Source: Pararoseomonas baculiformis
GTDB lineage: Bacteria; Pseudomonadota; Alphaproteobacteria; Acetobacterales; Acetobacteraceae
NCBI RefSeq assembly: GCF_017813395.1
Contig: NZ_JAGIZB010000009.1
Span: 62,001-126,000, forward strand
Reading direction: 5' to 3'
DNA: 64,000 nucleotides
The notes under the pieces are model-generated. The model was not told the DNA's origin and searched no databases. It saw only the letters and a list, made by a program, of their open reading frames with translations. The position numbers and the translations under genes are program-made. Shown in pieces: positions 8,302 to 16,611 of this stretch; positions within the stretch are counted from its first letter, which is position 1, and each line of letters starts with the position of its first letter.

Positions 8302-11300
8302 TCAGGCCACCCAGAGATCCGCGGCCGTCAGCACCGTGCCGGAACCGAAGGACCCGATCCGCACCGCGCCCGCGCCGCCGGCGCCGTCCGCATCGTAGAA
8401 CAGCGCGCCGGTGGTCTGCTCATAGAGGATGTGCTGCTCGGCCGTGGTGGCCACGCGGCCCGTGCCGAAGGCCTCCGCCGCCAGCTGGCCCGAGGCGCCA
8501 AGGGCGGTGAAGACCGCGGCATCGAATTCCACCCGGTCCTCGCCGCTGGCGAAATCCATCACGCGGGTCAGGTTCCCCGCGCCGCCGGCCACGTCGAAGC
8601 GGAAGCGATCCGCCCCTTCGCCGCCGAAGAGCCGGTTCACGCCGGTTCCACCGATGAGCAGGTCGTTCCCGCCCAGGCCGAAGAGGCTGTCATCGCCGCC
8701 CTGGCCCGAGAGAACATTGTCCAGCGCGTTGCCGCTGATGCGGTTGGCCTGGGCATTGCCCGTGCCCTGCAGCGCCGTGCCTCTCAGGTAGAGGTTCTCC
8801 ACCTGGTCCGCCATGCTGTGGTTCACCGAGGCGAAGACGCGATCCACCCCGCCGCCCGGCAGCTCCAGCACCACATCGCCGGCATCATCGACATAGTAGG
8901 TGTCGTCGCCGGCGCCACCGACCATCAGGTCGTCGCCCGCCCCGCCCAGCAGGCGGTCATTGCCCGCGCCGCCGATGAGCATGTCGCGCCCTTCGTCGCC
9001 ATAGAGCGTGTCGTTCCCGTCGCCGCCATCCAGCACGTCGTCGCCCGTGCCGGCCGCGATGCGGTCATTGCCGCCCAGCCCCTGCAGGATGTCGTCGCCC
9101 TTCAGGTCGGTGGCCTTGCCGTAGCGCTGGCCGAAGCTGCGGCCATCCAGCCGGTCATCGCCCTCGGTCGCGATCCCCGCGGAGCGCGGCATGACGATGG
9201 AGACGACCGAGGGGTCGTGGCCCGAGATCTGGTCGGCGAACTCGGCATTCATGTGCACGGCGTCGTAGATCATGCCGCGATTGGCCGCCGCCGAGAGCAG
9301 GATCTGGTCCAGCACCTGCGAGTTGCCCTCGAACACATAGGTGTAGCGCTCGTTCTCGGGCAGGCTGTCCACGGTGGGGAAGAGGATCTGCGTTCCCTCC
9401 ACCAGCACCGGCGGCGTGTTCTCCGCCGCGCCGCCGGCCCAGTTGCTGACCATCTCCAGCGCGCCGGTCAGCACCTTGGTGGCCGGGAAGAACTGGAACT
9501 CGTTGATGTCGCCCGTCACCACCACCTTGGGGATCGCGCCGAGCACGCCCTCGATATAGTCGCGCACCGCCTCGGCCTGCGCCGTGCGGCGGTAGCCGGA
9601 CTGGTTCATGTCCTCGTTCGGCAACGGCGTGTCCTGCTCGGTGCCGAACAGGGCGTTGGAGCCGCTCTTGGAATTGAAGTGGTTGTTGACGACCAGGAAG
9701 TTCTCGCCGCTCAGAACGCTCTCGAACACCACCGGCACCGATTTGCGCGTGCCGCCCTGGCTGGCGCCGGCGGCATCGACATAGGGATCGAACTCCGGCG
9801 CGTCATGGCCGATCCGGTTCGCGGTGGGGTAGCTGTAGATCAACTCCTGATAGGGGGTGGAGGGATCATCCGAGCCGGCGACCAGGGCGAGGTTGTTGTA
9901 GCCGTCCAGCTCAGCCGTGCCGGCCGCGCGCACTGCCTCGGGATCAAAGAGGTAGGCCACGCGGATATTGCCGCCGGGGGCGCCGCCATCCTGGTTGTTC
10001 TCCGGCGGCGCGTCGATCGCGGCGTAGAGCTTGCCGGTCTGGTTGTAGATGGCCTGGATCAGCTCCCGCAGCGTCGCGGTGGCGTCCACCACCCCGTTGT
10101 CGGTGGTGCCGTTGCTGTCCTGCACCTCCTGCAGGGTGATGATCTCGGGCAGCTTCAGGTTGTCGCGGATGGCGGTCACCAGCCTGTCCAGCTTGTCCGG
10201 GCTGGCATCCAGGACCGGCGTCCCGTCATTGGGTGAGAGGTTCTCCACGTTGAAGCTCGCGATGCGGATGCGGTCCGCATGGGCCTCGATGGTGGTCACC
10301 TCCTTCTCGGTCAGCGTGTCCACGGGCGCTTGCCCATGGGTCACATGCACCTCGTTGGCGCCACGGTCGTAGTGGACGATGCCCGTGACATCGCCGAACT
10401 GCGCGCCGGTGTTGTTGGTCCAGGAGAAGTCGAGATTGCCGTCCTTGTCGTTGTCCAGGTCGTTCTCGAGCTGCACGCGCTCCGGGTTGAAGTCGTAGCT
10501 GCCCTCCTGGCCCGGCTCATGGCTGACGAAGGGCGTCTCCTCGGTGGCGATCACGCCGCCATTTGGCGTCTGGTCGGGGTTGGAGGCCCCGTTGGTCACG
10601 CCCCAGCTCTCCGTGAAGGAGGAGGACGGGGCCGTGGCCTGGAAACCCTCCAGCGTCACCGCCATACCCTCGAGCGACTCCCAGAAGTCGATCGCATGGC
10701 TGCCGATGTCGAAGCTGCCGGTTTCCGGGTCGTCCCCGAACTCACCCGAGGGGACCACGCGCTCGCCGGGGGCGTCGCCATTGCCGATCACCACGGGGGT
10801 GATGTTCACCGGCAGCCCCGTCTCCGGGTTGATCGCAACCTCGCCGATCTTGCTCACGGTCGCGCCCGTCAGCTCGGTGACGGACAGGTTCCCGGCCTGG
10901 CCGCCACGCGTGTACTCGGCCACCGTGGCCGCCACCTGGACCATGTCACCCACCTTCACATCGGCATAGGAACCGCCGGTGAAGACGAGGATGGCATCCG
11001 AGGTGGCGTCGTTCCCGTCGCCCTCGGGGTCCTGGATGAAGAAGCCGCGCTCGTTGTTGCCCTTGCGGTAGATGCCGGTGACCACGCCGCGCGTCACCAC
11101 CTCCTCGCCCAGGTGCCCGGAGGTGTGGCCGGCGCCCTGGATATCGAAGATGCGCGTGATCTGCACGTCGTCGTTCTGGATGGTACCGGTCGCCTCGCCA
11201 TCGCCGATCGAGACCCCGCCCGTGGCGTTGGAGAGGGAGATGGTCAGGGTCTCATCCGCCTCGATCACCGTGTCCCCGATCACGGGCACGGTGATGGTGC

Positions 11301-12141
11301 GGGTCAGCCCGTCGCCCACCCCGAAGCTGACGGTGCCGGTAAGGGCGGAGAAGTCCACACCCTCGGTCGCGGTGCCGGCGGCGGTGGCGAAATCCACGGT
11401 GAAGGCGCTGTCCTCGTCGCTGCGCGTCACGGTGAAGACAAGGAACTGCGTTCCCTCGTCGCCCTCGGCCACCACGGCGTCGGAGATGGAGACGGTGCTG
11501 CCCGCCACCGGTTCCGCCGTCACCGCGATGTCGTCGATGCCCACCCACTCGTCGCTGCCGAAGGCGTTGGCGGTGATGATGCGCAGCTGGAGCTGGGCCT
11601 GGCCCCAGGCTTCCTCCGGCAGGGCGGCGGAGACATTCGTCACCTGCGTGGCCTCGCCCGGGCCAGTGGTGGCATCGGCCACATAGCCCTCGGGCAGGTT
11701 CGTCCATGCCCCGGTCTCGCCGATGCGGTACTGCACGGCGATGGGCTGCACGGCATTGTCGCCCGTGCTGTCGATGTCCCGCGCGGCGAAGGAGAGGCGC
11801 ACATCCCGCACGCCCACGGTGTTCAGGTGGATCACAAGATTCGGCGCATCCGCGGTGCCCGAGCCCTGCAGGGCCACGGTCGGGTTGGCCAGCTCGAACT
11901 CGGCCACCCCGCCGGCGGTGTTGGCGGTGCTGGACTGGTTGGCGATCACATCCACCACCGGAGTGCCGTCGCCAGTCAGGGTGGCCGGGTCGGCGCCCGT
12001 CAGCCCCGTGATGTCGTCCCCGCGATACCCGATGATGGAGGGCACCCCGGACCAGTCGTCATTGGCGGTGATCAGCCCCGTATCGGTCCAGTCCTGCGTC
12101 AGGCTGCCCTGGTTGCGAAGGGACCAGTAGGTCGCGGTCAT
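8302..12141 (-). CDS. ExeM/NucH-family extracellular endonuclease with RTX tail
   Basis: A 1279-residue secreted nuclease. A jelly-roll-like N-terminal region (about 1-215) is followed by a Calx-beta domain (about 220-325), an OB-fold/ExeM region (about 335-610) and an endonuclease/exonuclease/phosphatase domain (about 625-985). Catalytic residues are visible as N631 (SFNVENL), E672 (LQEVQ), H821 (NNHF), D878/N880 (GDINEF) and H975-D976 (SGHDP). RTX calcium repeats follow at about 1010-1080 (GGxGxDxLxG), then a C-terminal secretion region. There is no N-terminal signal peptide, which fits type I secretion; no type I exporter genes are in the window. A Pho-box-like element lies upstream, so a role in taking phosphate from external DNA is likely. 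Confidence 0.92.
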   Translation of the reverse strand: MTATYWSLRNQGSLTQDWTDTGLITANDDWSGVPSIIGYRGDDITGLTGADPATLTGDGTPVVDVIANQSSTANTAGGVAEFELANPTVALQGSGTADAPNLVIHLNTVGVRDVRLSFAARDIDSTGDNAVQPIAVQYRIGETGAWTNLPEGYVADATTGPGEATQVTNVSAALPEEAWGQAQLQLRIITANAFGSDEWVGIDDIAVTAEPVAGSTVSISDAVVAEGDEGTQFLVFTVTRSDEDSAFTVDFATAAGTATEGVDFSALTGTVSFGVGDGLTRTITVPVIGDTVIEADETLTISLSNATGGVSIGDGEATGTIQNDDVQITRIFDIQGAGHTSGHLGEEVVTRGVVTGIYRKGNNERGFFIQDPEGDGNDATSDAILVFTGGSYADVKVGDMVQVAATVAEYTRGGQAGNLSVTELTGATVSKIGEVAINPETGLPVNITPVVIGNGDAPGERVVPSGEFGDDPETGSFDIGSHAIDFWESLEGMAVTLEGFQATAPSSSFTESWGVTNGASNPDQTPNGGVIATEETPFVSHEPGQEGSYDFNPERVQLENDLDNDKDGNLDFSWTNNTGAQFGDVTGIVHYDRGANEVHVTHGQAPVDTLTEKEVTTIEAHADRIRIASFNVENLSPNDGTPVLDASPDKLDRLVTAIRDNLKLPEIITLQEVQDSNGTTDNGVVDATATLRELIQAIYNQTGKLYAAIDAPPENNQDGGAPGGNIRVAYLFDPEAVRAAGTAELDGYNNLALVAGSDDPSTPYQELIYSYPTANRIGHDAPEFDPYVDAAGASQGGTRKSVPVVFESVLSGENFLVVNNHFNSKSGSNALFGTEQDTPLPNEDMNQSGYRRTAQAEAVRDYIEGVLGAIPKVVVTGDINEFQFFPATKVLTGALEMVSNWAGGAAENTPPVLVEGTQILFPTVDSLPENERYTYVFEGNSQVLDQILLSAAANRGMIYDAVHMNAEFADQISGHDPSVVSIVMPRSAGIATEGDDRLDGRSFGQRYGKATDLKGDDILQGLGGNDRIAAGTGDDVLDGGDGNDTLYGDEGRDMLIGGAGNDRLLGGAGDDLMVGGAGDDTYYVDDAGDVVLELPGGGVDRVFASVNHSMADQVENLYLRGTALQGTGNAQANRISGNALDNVLSGQGGDDSLFGLGGNDLLIGGTGVNRLFGGEGADRFRFDVAGGAGNLTRVMDFASGEDRVEFDAAVFTALGASGQLAAEAFGTGRVATTAEQHILYEQTTGALFYDADGAGGAGAVRIGSFGSGTVLTAADLWVA

Positions 12142-12202
12142 GCACCATCTCCACGCGCAGTGCCGGGCTATCCCGGCCTTGGCGCGTGTCTAAGGGTGGC
12201 AT

Positions 12203-12220
12203 GTGACAGCTGGATGAAAC
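12203..12220 (-). promoter_or_regulatory. Pho-box-like element upstream of the nuclease
   Basis: Read on the minus strand, GTTTCATCCAGCTGTCAC matches 13 of 18 positions of the E. coli-type Pho box (CTGTCATAAATCTGTCAC). Both halves are preserved as TTTCAT and CTGTCAC with 11-bp spacing. It ends 61 nt upstream of the nuclease start. A possible -10 (TTAGAC) follows about 9 nt later, as at PhoB-activated promoters. Extracellular nucleases of this family are often phosphate-regulated. Confidence 0.55.
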
Positions 12221-12270
12221 CGCGGTGTCCGTGCGCGGTCGGTTAACGCCTGGTCCGGGCACGGCGCCTT

Positions 12271-12672
12271 TCAGCCGCCGTTGCGCGCGGTCCACTCGGC
12301 GAAGATGCGTTCCAGCAACTCCACCTTCTTGCAGTCCTGCGCGGCGGCGGCCCGCTTGAAGGCCCGGCGGAATTCCACCGAGACGCGGAAGTTCAGCGGA
12401 TCGGTCCGCTCCTTGGACTGCTTCCTGGCCCCCTTCTCCGCGGGCTTCACGGCCTTCTCCGGGGCAGCCTCGGGCAGGCGCGGCTTTTCCGGCGGCGCCA
12501 CTGTCTCGGCGGGCCGGCTCGCGGCCGCCTTTATGCGGGCGGGCTTCGGCGCCTTGGGTGCCGCCTTCGGCGCTGCCTTGGCACCCGCCGGCCTCGCCCC
12601 GCCTGCCTTTCGCGCCCCTCCCTTCACGGCGGAAGCCGGCTTCGCCGGGCGGCGCTTCGTGGGTGCCTGCAT
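12271..12672 (-). CDS. Lys/Ala/Pro-rich protein with C-terminal RHH-like segment
   Basis: A 133-residue protein. Residues 1 to about 85 form a low-complexity basic tail rich in lysine, alanine and proline (KAAPKAAPKAPKP), like histone H1-type tails. The C-terminal 45 residues (DPLNFRVSVEFRRAFK, then AAQDCKKVELLERIFAEW) resemble a ribbon-helix-helix fold: one strand followed by two helices. I chose the ATG at 12672 because AAGGAG lies 6 nt before it; an upstream ATG at 12729 lacks such a site. It may bind DNA and compact or regulate it. The assignment rests on pattern only. It lies downstream of a divergent membrane-protein gene. Confidence 0.6.
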   Translation of the reverse strand: MQAPTKRRPAKPASAVKGGARKAGGARPAGAKAAPKAAPKAPKPARIKAAASRPAETVAPPEKPRLPEAAPEKAVKPAEKGARKQSKERTDPLNFRVSVEFRRAFKRAAAAQDCKKVELLERIFAEWTARNGG

Positions 12673-12818
12673 GCCAGTCTCCTTTGCGCGGATCCGTTCC
12701 GCCGAAGCGTCGCCGGGAAAGATGAACATTTCGGGTCAGGGCCAGGATAATGTCGCCCCCGGTTAGCGTGCAAGCGTGCTTTCGTGCAGCTTATGGCCGG
12801 ACGGGAAAGGAGGACGCG

Positions 12819-13955
12819 ATGCCGGACGGCAAGCCGCCCCATGGCGAAGTGATGGTGGCATCGGGGCATGTCACCGCCCTTCGCCTCTTCGACATGGCCT
12901 ATGAGATCGACCTGAAGCGGGCCGAGGAACTCTGGGCGAGCCGGACCCAGGCAGCCAGCACCCGGAGCCGCCTGGCCGGCACCCCGCCCAAGGCCGTGTC
13001 CTTCGGCGTGCCGCCCCTGGCCCTGTCCTTCGGCCCCTTGTCCCTGCGCATCGGCGGCGAGGAGCTGACCGCGGAAGCCAGCTTCCGCCTCTACGACTTC
13101 GGCATCGTGGCCCTGGCGCTGGACTTTCCCGCCAGCGGCCTGTCCTGGCCCGCCTACTCGGCGCTGGTGAACCGGATCGACCGCGCCATCGGGCCGGAAG
13201 CGGGGGCGGAGATCTGGGCCCGCCTGCGCGCCCAGCTGCGGGACCTGCTGGGCGAGGCGCTGGACCGCCCCAATGCCGCGCCGCTGGAGGAGGATTACCT
13301 CATCGCCGTGGTGAACGAGCTGGGCGAGCCCATGACGGCCGAGGCCCTGCAGCAGCGCGCCGACCTCGTCCCCCTCCTTTCCGGAGAGGAGCGCCCGCTT
13401 TCGGAAGGCGCGCGGCGCGACCTGCTGGCGCAGCGCTTCTCCTATCATCCGGACGACCTGGCGGTGATCACCTGGGACCGCGCCTTCATCCTTGAGCCAC
13501 GGCGCGAAACCGACGTGGCCGATGTGCTGGAAATGGCCAATGCGCAGCTCCTGGAGCTTCGCAGCTATGACGAGCTGCTGGATGACGAGCTGCCCCGCAT
13601 GCGGGACCTGGTAGAGGCCGCGCATCGCCGCTCCAATCTTCTCCGCTCCCGCAACTATGCCCGCCTGGCCCGCCAGCTCCACACCCTCGTCGCGGAGGTC
13701 ACGCAATTGGCCGAGCGCGTGGACAACGCCCTGCAGGTGACGGAGGACGTGTATCTCGCCCGTGTCTACGGCGCCGCCATCGGCCTGTTCCGCGTGCCGC
13801 AGGTGAGCGCGGCGGTGGACCGCAAGCTGGACATCATCCGCCAGACCTACACGGCCCTGCACGGAGAAGCCGCGGGCGGCCGTGCGGAGGTGCTGGAGGC
13901 GGCCATCCTCCTGCTCATCGCCTTCGAGATCATCCTTTCCTTCGTGCGGCACTGA
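12819..13955 (+). CDS. RMD1/DUF155-like protein with C-terminal membrane anchor
   Basis: A 378-residue protein preceded by a near-perfect AAAGGAGGA ribosome site, which fixes this start. It is soluble-looking up to about residue 350 and ends in one hydrophobic segment (LEAAILLLIAFEIILSFV) followed by a short basic tail. A long helical stretch (about 230-330, MRDLVEAAHRRSNLLRSRNY and on) precedes the anchor. The order (alpha/beta N-terminal half with YDFGIVAL, helices, and a C-terminal anchor of the form LE..I.LLIAFEI) recalls the RMD1/DUF155 family, whose biochemical role is unknown. The resemblance is by eye. It is divergent from the RHH-like gene and convergent with the phosphatase gene. 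Confidence 0.6.
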   Translation: MPDGKPPHGEVMVASGHVTALRLFDMAYEIDLKRAEELWASRTQAASTRSRLAGTPPKAVSFGVPPLALSFGPLSLRIGGEELTAEASFRLYDFGIVALALDFPASGLSWPAYSALVNRIDRAIGPEAGAEIWARLRAQLRDLLGEALDRPNAAPLEEDYLIAVVNELGEPMTAEALQQRADLVPLLSGEERPLSEGARRDLLAQRFSYHPDDLAVITWDRAFILEPRRETDVADVLEMANAQLLELRSYDELLDDELPRMRDLVEAAHRRSNLLRSRNYARLARQLHTLVAEVTQLAERVDNALQVTEDVYLARVYGAAIGLFRVPQVSAAVDRKLDIIRQTYTALHGEAAGGRAEVLEAAILLLIAFEIILSFVRH

Positions 13956-14051
13956 CCGCGCGGCGCGGGACATTTCCGGCGCCACGGGCCGGCAGCATCA
14001 CCCTGGAGCCTGCATCCTGCCGCCCGCCCGCGCCACGGCGTGGGCCGGGAC

Positions 14052-14636
14052 TCACGGCCGGATACGGCCGGCCACCACCAGCCCGTCACCCTCGCGCCGC
14101 AGCACCACCCCCTCGCCAGAGGCCGGGAAGACCCCGGTCAGCGCGGTGATGTTCACCTGATGCGTGCTGACGAACAGCGCCCCCGGGCCGTTCCAGCGCA
14201 GCAGGATCCGCCGCGCCGCGGCGGTCTGCTCCTCCGCCGAGCCGCGGCCGCCGAAGAAGGAGTCGAAGGCCGGCTCCGCCGCGGCCCGGCCGGGAAAGGC
14301 CAGCTCCGCCGTCTCCGTCGTCCGGCACCAGCGGGAGGTGAGCACGGCCCCCACCGGCACGCCCCGGGCACGGATCGCCTCCCCGATGCGCCGCGCCTGG
14401 TCCCGCCCGGCCTCATCCAGGTTGCGCTGGGTGCTGCAATCACCCAGCCGCATCCCGGGCGGGTCACCGCCGCCCGGCGCACTGGCATGGCGGAACAGCG
14501 CGATTCCCCCCGCCCGCAGCGCGTCCCAGGCCGCGTCCTCGGAAGCGCGCGCCTGGCCCACGCCAAGGGCGAGCAGGGCCGCGGCCGGCATCGCGAGGAG
14601 ATGGCGGCGCGCCGCGCCAGCCCGATCGGTGTTCAT
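14052..14636 (-). CDS. exported histidine phosphatase family protein
   Basis: A 194-residue protein with a twin-arginine-like leader (ARRHLLAMPAAALLALG, cleaved near ARAS around residue 31). The phosphoglycerate-mutase fold is recognised from the N-terminal ALFRHASAP, where the usual RHG is RHA, from LTSRWCRTTETAELAF, and from the late histidine motif FVSTHQVNITALTG. The RHA variant also occurs in SixA-like and other small histidine phosphatases. It should act in the periplasm on a small phosphorylated compound. The start is the ATG that directly gives the signal peptide. It is convergent with the DUF155-like gene and divergent from the MFS gene. Confidence 0.82.
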   Translation of the reverse strand: MNTDRAGAARRHLLAMPAAALLALGVGQARASEDAAWDALRAGGIALFRHASAPGGGDPPGMRLGDCSTQRNLDEAGRDQARRIGEAIRARGVPVGAVLTSRWCRTTETAELAFPGRAAAEPAFDSFFGGRGSAEEQTAAARRILLRWNGPGALFVSTHQVNITALTGVFPASGEGVVLRREGDGLVVAGRIRP

Positions 14637-14832
14637 CCCATGCCGCTCCCTGGATTGCGGGCGATGCCGGCCCGGCGGGCATGTTGTGGCCCTTGGGCCG
14701 ATGTGAAGCGCCCGGCCGGCCCCGGGCCGCCACCGCGCGGGAAAGCACGGCCTGCCATGCGCCACGCGCGCATGTGGCCAGCGCCGGCAGCGCGCTACAG
14801 AGGAAAGTCCAGGAAAGCGAAGGGCAGGCGTG

Positions 14833-16029
14833 ATGAGGAATCCCAGCGTCTGGGCCGTGGTCATCGCCGCGGCCGTCACGGCCTCCATGGCCATGGGGAT
14901 ACGCCAGACCTTCGGCCTTTTCCTTCTCCCCCTGGGTGCCGAGGAAGGCATCACGGCGATGGCCTTCGGCCTTTCCATCGCCCTGCACAACCTCACCTGG
15001 GGCCTTGCCCAGCCCATCACCGGCGCCCTGGGCGACCGCTACGGCGCGGGGCGCGTCGCGGCCGCCGGGGGGGCGCTCTATGTGCTCGGCCTCGCCCTGG
15101 TCGCCATCCATCCCTCCGCGGTCACGGCGGTGCTGGGCATCGGCATCATGACGGGGCTGGGCGTGGGCTGCACGGGCACGGGCAGCGTGGTGGCCGCCGT
15201 CGGCCGTGCGGCGCCTGCCGAGAGCCGCAGCAGCATGATGGGCATCGCCGCCGCGGGCGGCTCGGTGGGACAGGCGCTGCTCGTGCCCTATGCGCAGATC
15301 GGCATCGGCTGGGTCGGCGCCGCGGCGGCGCTGGGCGCGCTGGGGCTGGCGGCGCTGATGATCCTGCCCGCCGCGCGCGTGATGGAATGGCGCCCCCGCG
15401 ATGCCGCCGCGCCGCGCCGCGCCATTTCGGACCTGCCGCGCTTCGCCCGCGAAGCCCTGCGGGAGAGGGATTTCGCCCTGCTCACCCTCGGCTTCTTCGC
15501 CTGCGGGTTCCAGCTGGCCTTCCTCACCACCCATCTGCCCGCGCATCTGGCCCTGTGCGGCATGCCGCCCTGGCTCGGCGCCACCTCGCTGATGCTGGTG
15601 GGGCTGTTCAACATCCCGGGCTCCTGGCTTTGCGGGAAGCTGGGCAACGTGATCCGGCCGGAGGTAGGGCTGGGCTTCATCTACCTCACGCGCACCGTGG
15701 CCATTGCGCTGTTCGCGGTGCTGCCGGTCACGGAATGGGGCACGCTGCTCTTCGCCGCGGTCCTCGGCTCGATCTGGCTCGGCTCGGTGCCGCTCACGGC
15801 GGCGGCCATCGCCCGCCGCTTCGGCGTGGCCGATCTCGGTGCCCTTTATGGCGTGTGCTTCTTCAACCACCAGATCGGCGGCTTCCTCGGGGCCGGCGCC
15901 GCGGCCATCCTGGTGAACCAGACCGGCAGCTACGCGGCCTTCTGGCCTGTGATGGTCGTGGTCGGGCTCGGTGCGGTCGCGGCCAACTGGGCCACGCGCG
16001 GCCCGATCCGGGCCACTGTTCCTGCCTGA
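14833..16029 (+). CDS. MFS transporter
   Basis: A 398-residue inner-membrane protein with about 12 hydrophobic segments. The first half carries the MFS loop 2-3 signature as LGDRYGAGRVAAAG (near residue 70). A central hydrophilic loop (about 185-205, RPRDAAAPRRAISDLPR) separates the two six-helix bundles. The N-terminus (IRQTFGLFLLPLGAEEG) is like the monocarboxylate/OFA-type branch of MFS, but the substrate cannot be told from sequence. A GTG directly before the ATG could also serve as start. A perfect hairpin follows the stop. Confidence 0.85.
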   Translation: MRNPSVWAVVIAAAVTASMAMGIRQTFGLFLLPLGAEEGITAMAFGLSIALHNLTWGLAQPITGALGDRYGAGRVAAAGGALYVLGLALVAIHPSAVTAVLGIGIMTGLGVGCTGTGSVVAAVGRAAPAESRSSMMGIAAAGGSVGQALLVPYAQIGIGWVGAAAALGALGLAALMILPAARVMEWRPRDAAAPRRAISDLPRFAREALRERDFALLTLGFFACGFQLAFLTTHLPAHLALCGMPPWLGATSLMLVGLFNIPGSWLCGKLGNVIRPEVGLGFIYLTRTVAIALFAVLPVTEWGTLLFAAVLGSIWLGSVPLTAAAIARRFGVADLGALYGVCFFNHQIGGFLGAGAAAILVNQTGSYAAFWPVMVVVGLGAVAANWATRGPIRATVPA

Positions 16030-16043
16030 ACCGGCCGGATGCG

Positions 16044-16066
16044 CAGCCCGGGCTATACCCGGGCTG
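16044..16066 (+). terminator. hairpin after the MFS gene
   Basis: A 9-bp perfect stem, CAGCCCGGG/CCCGGGCTG, with loop CTATA, begins 15 bases after the MFS stop. There is no U-tract, but position and symmetry fit a terminator. Confidence 0.55.
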
Positions 16067-16145
16067 CCGCCCTCACAACTATCTCTGGACTCTCCGCTGC
16101 CGGCAGGTCATGTCTAGGACACAAGCTCACAACTCCGTGACCCCC

Positions 16146-16442
16146 ATGTCCGATCCCGGCACAGAAGCCCTCACCGCAACGATCGACTACCTGTCGGCCC
16201 TGGCCGTGTTTTTCCACGCCCATATCCCTGCGGAGATGCGGGACAGCGAAGCCTTCCTGCAGGCCGATGGCGCGCTGCTGGACCGGTTCCGCCTTCGCAC
16301 CGCCCATATCCCGCTGCATGAGCCGGAAGCCCTGGGAAGCGCGGGAACCCGCGCCTATGTCCAGCACCTCATCCGCATGGCGCGCGACACCGCCCCGGTT
16401 GCCGAGACGGATGATGTGCTGACGGCGCGGCATTCCGACTGA
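16146..16442 (+). CDS. small hypothetical protein
   Basis: A 98-residue acidic, helix-rich protein (TATIDYLSALAVFFHAHIP and AYVQHLIRMARDTAP). It has no signal peptide, membrane segment or known motif. The start is uncertain: ATG at 16146 has no obvious ribosome site, and an in-frame ATG at 16110 would add 12 residues. The even hydrophobic spacing and the absence of a better frame support real coding. It sits between the MFS terminator and the topoisomerase gene. The function is unknown. Confidence 0.45.
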   Translation: MSDPGTEALTATIDYLSALAVFFHAHIPAEMRDSEAFLQADGALLDRFRLRTAHIPLHEPEALGSAGTRAYVQHLIRMARDTAPVAETDDVLTARHSD

Positions 16443-16585
16443 AGCCGGACCAGGCCGAAGGCCCGCCGGGCACAGGCCTTGATCGCCGCCAGCGGACCGC
16501 ATCCGACGAAGACGTTGAGCATGGCAGGGGCGCCGGTGCCCGCCCCCTTCACCCGGGCGCAAGGACTGGAAAATCGCTCCTGGAA

Positions 16586-16605
16586 CCTTTAGAGAACATC
16601 TAAGG
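16586..16605 (+). promoter_or_regulatory. hairpin overlapping the topoisomerase ribosome site
   Basis: CCTTTAGA-GAACA-TCTAAGG can form a 7-bp stem with one bulged T. Its 3' arm includes AAGG of the AAGGG ribosome site that lies 5 nt before the topoisomerase ATG. Folding could limit translation. This is a weak prediction from sequence alone. Confidence 0.3.
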
Positions 16606-16611
16606 GCGCCC

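Noticed and set aside
8116-12246. Two long plus-strand ORFs (8116-10236 and 10279-12246) opposite the nuclease gene
   Set aside because: Composition is rich in Gly/Ala/His/Arg without any domain pattern; the minus strand has full nuclease, Calx-beta and RTX motifs.
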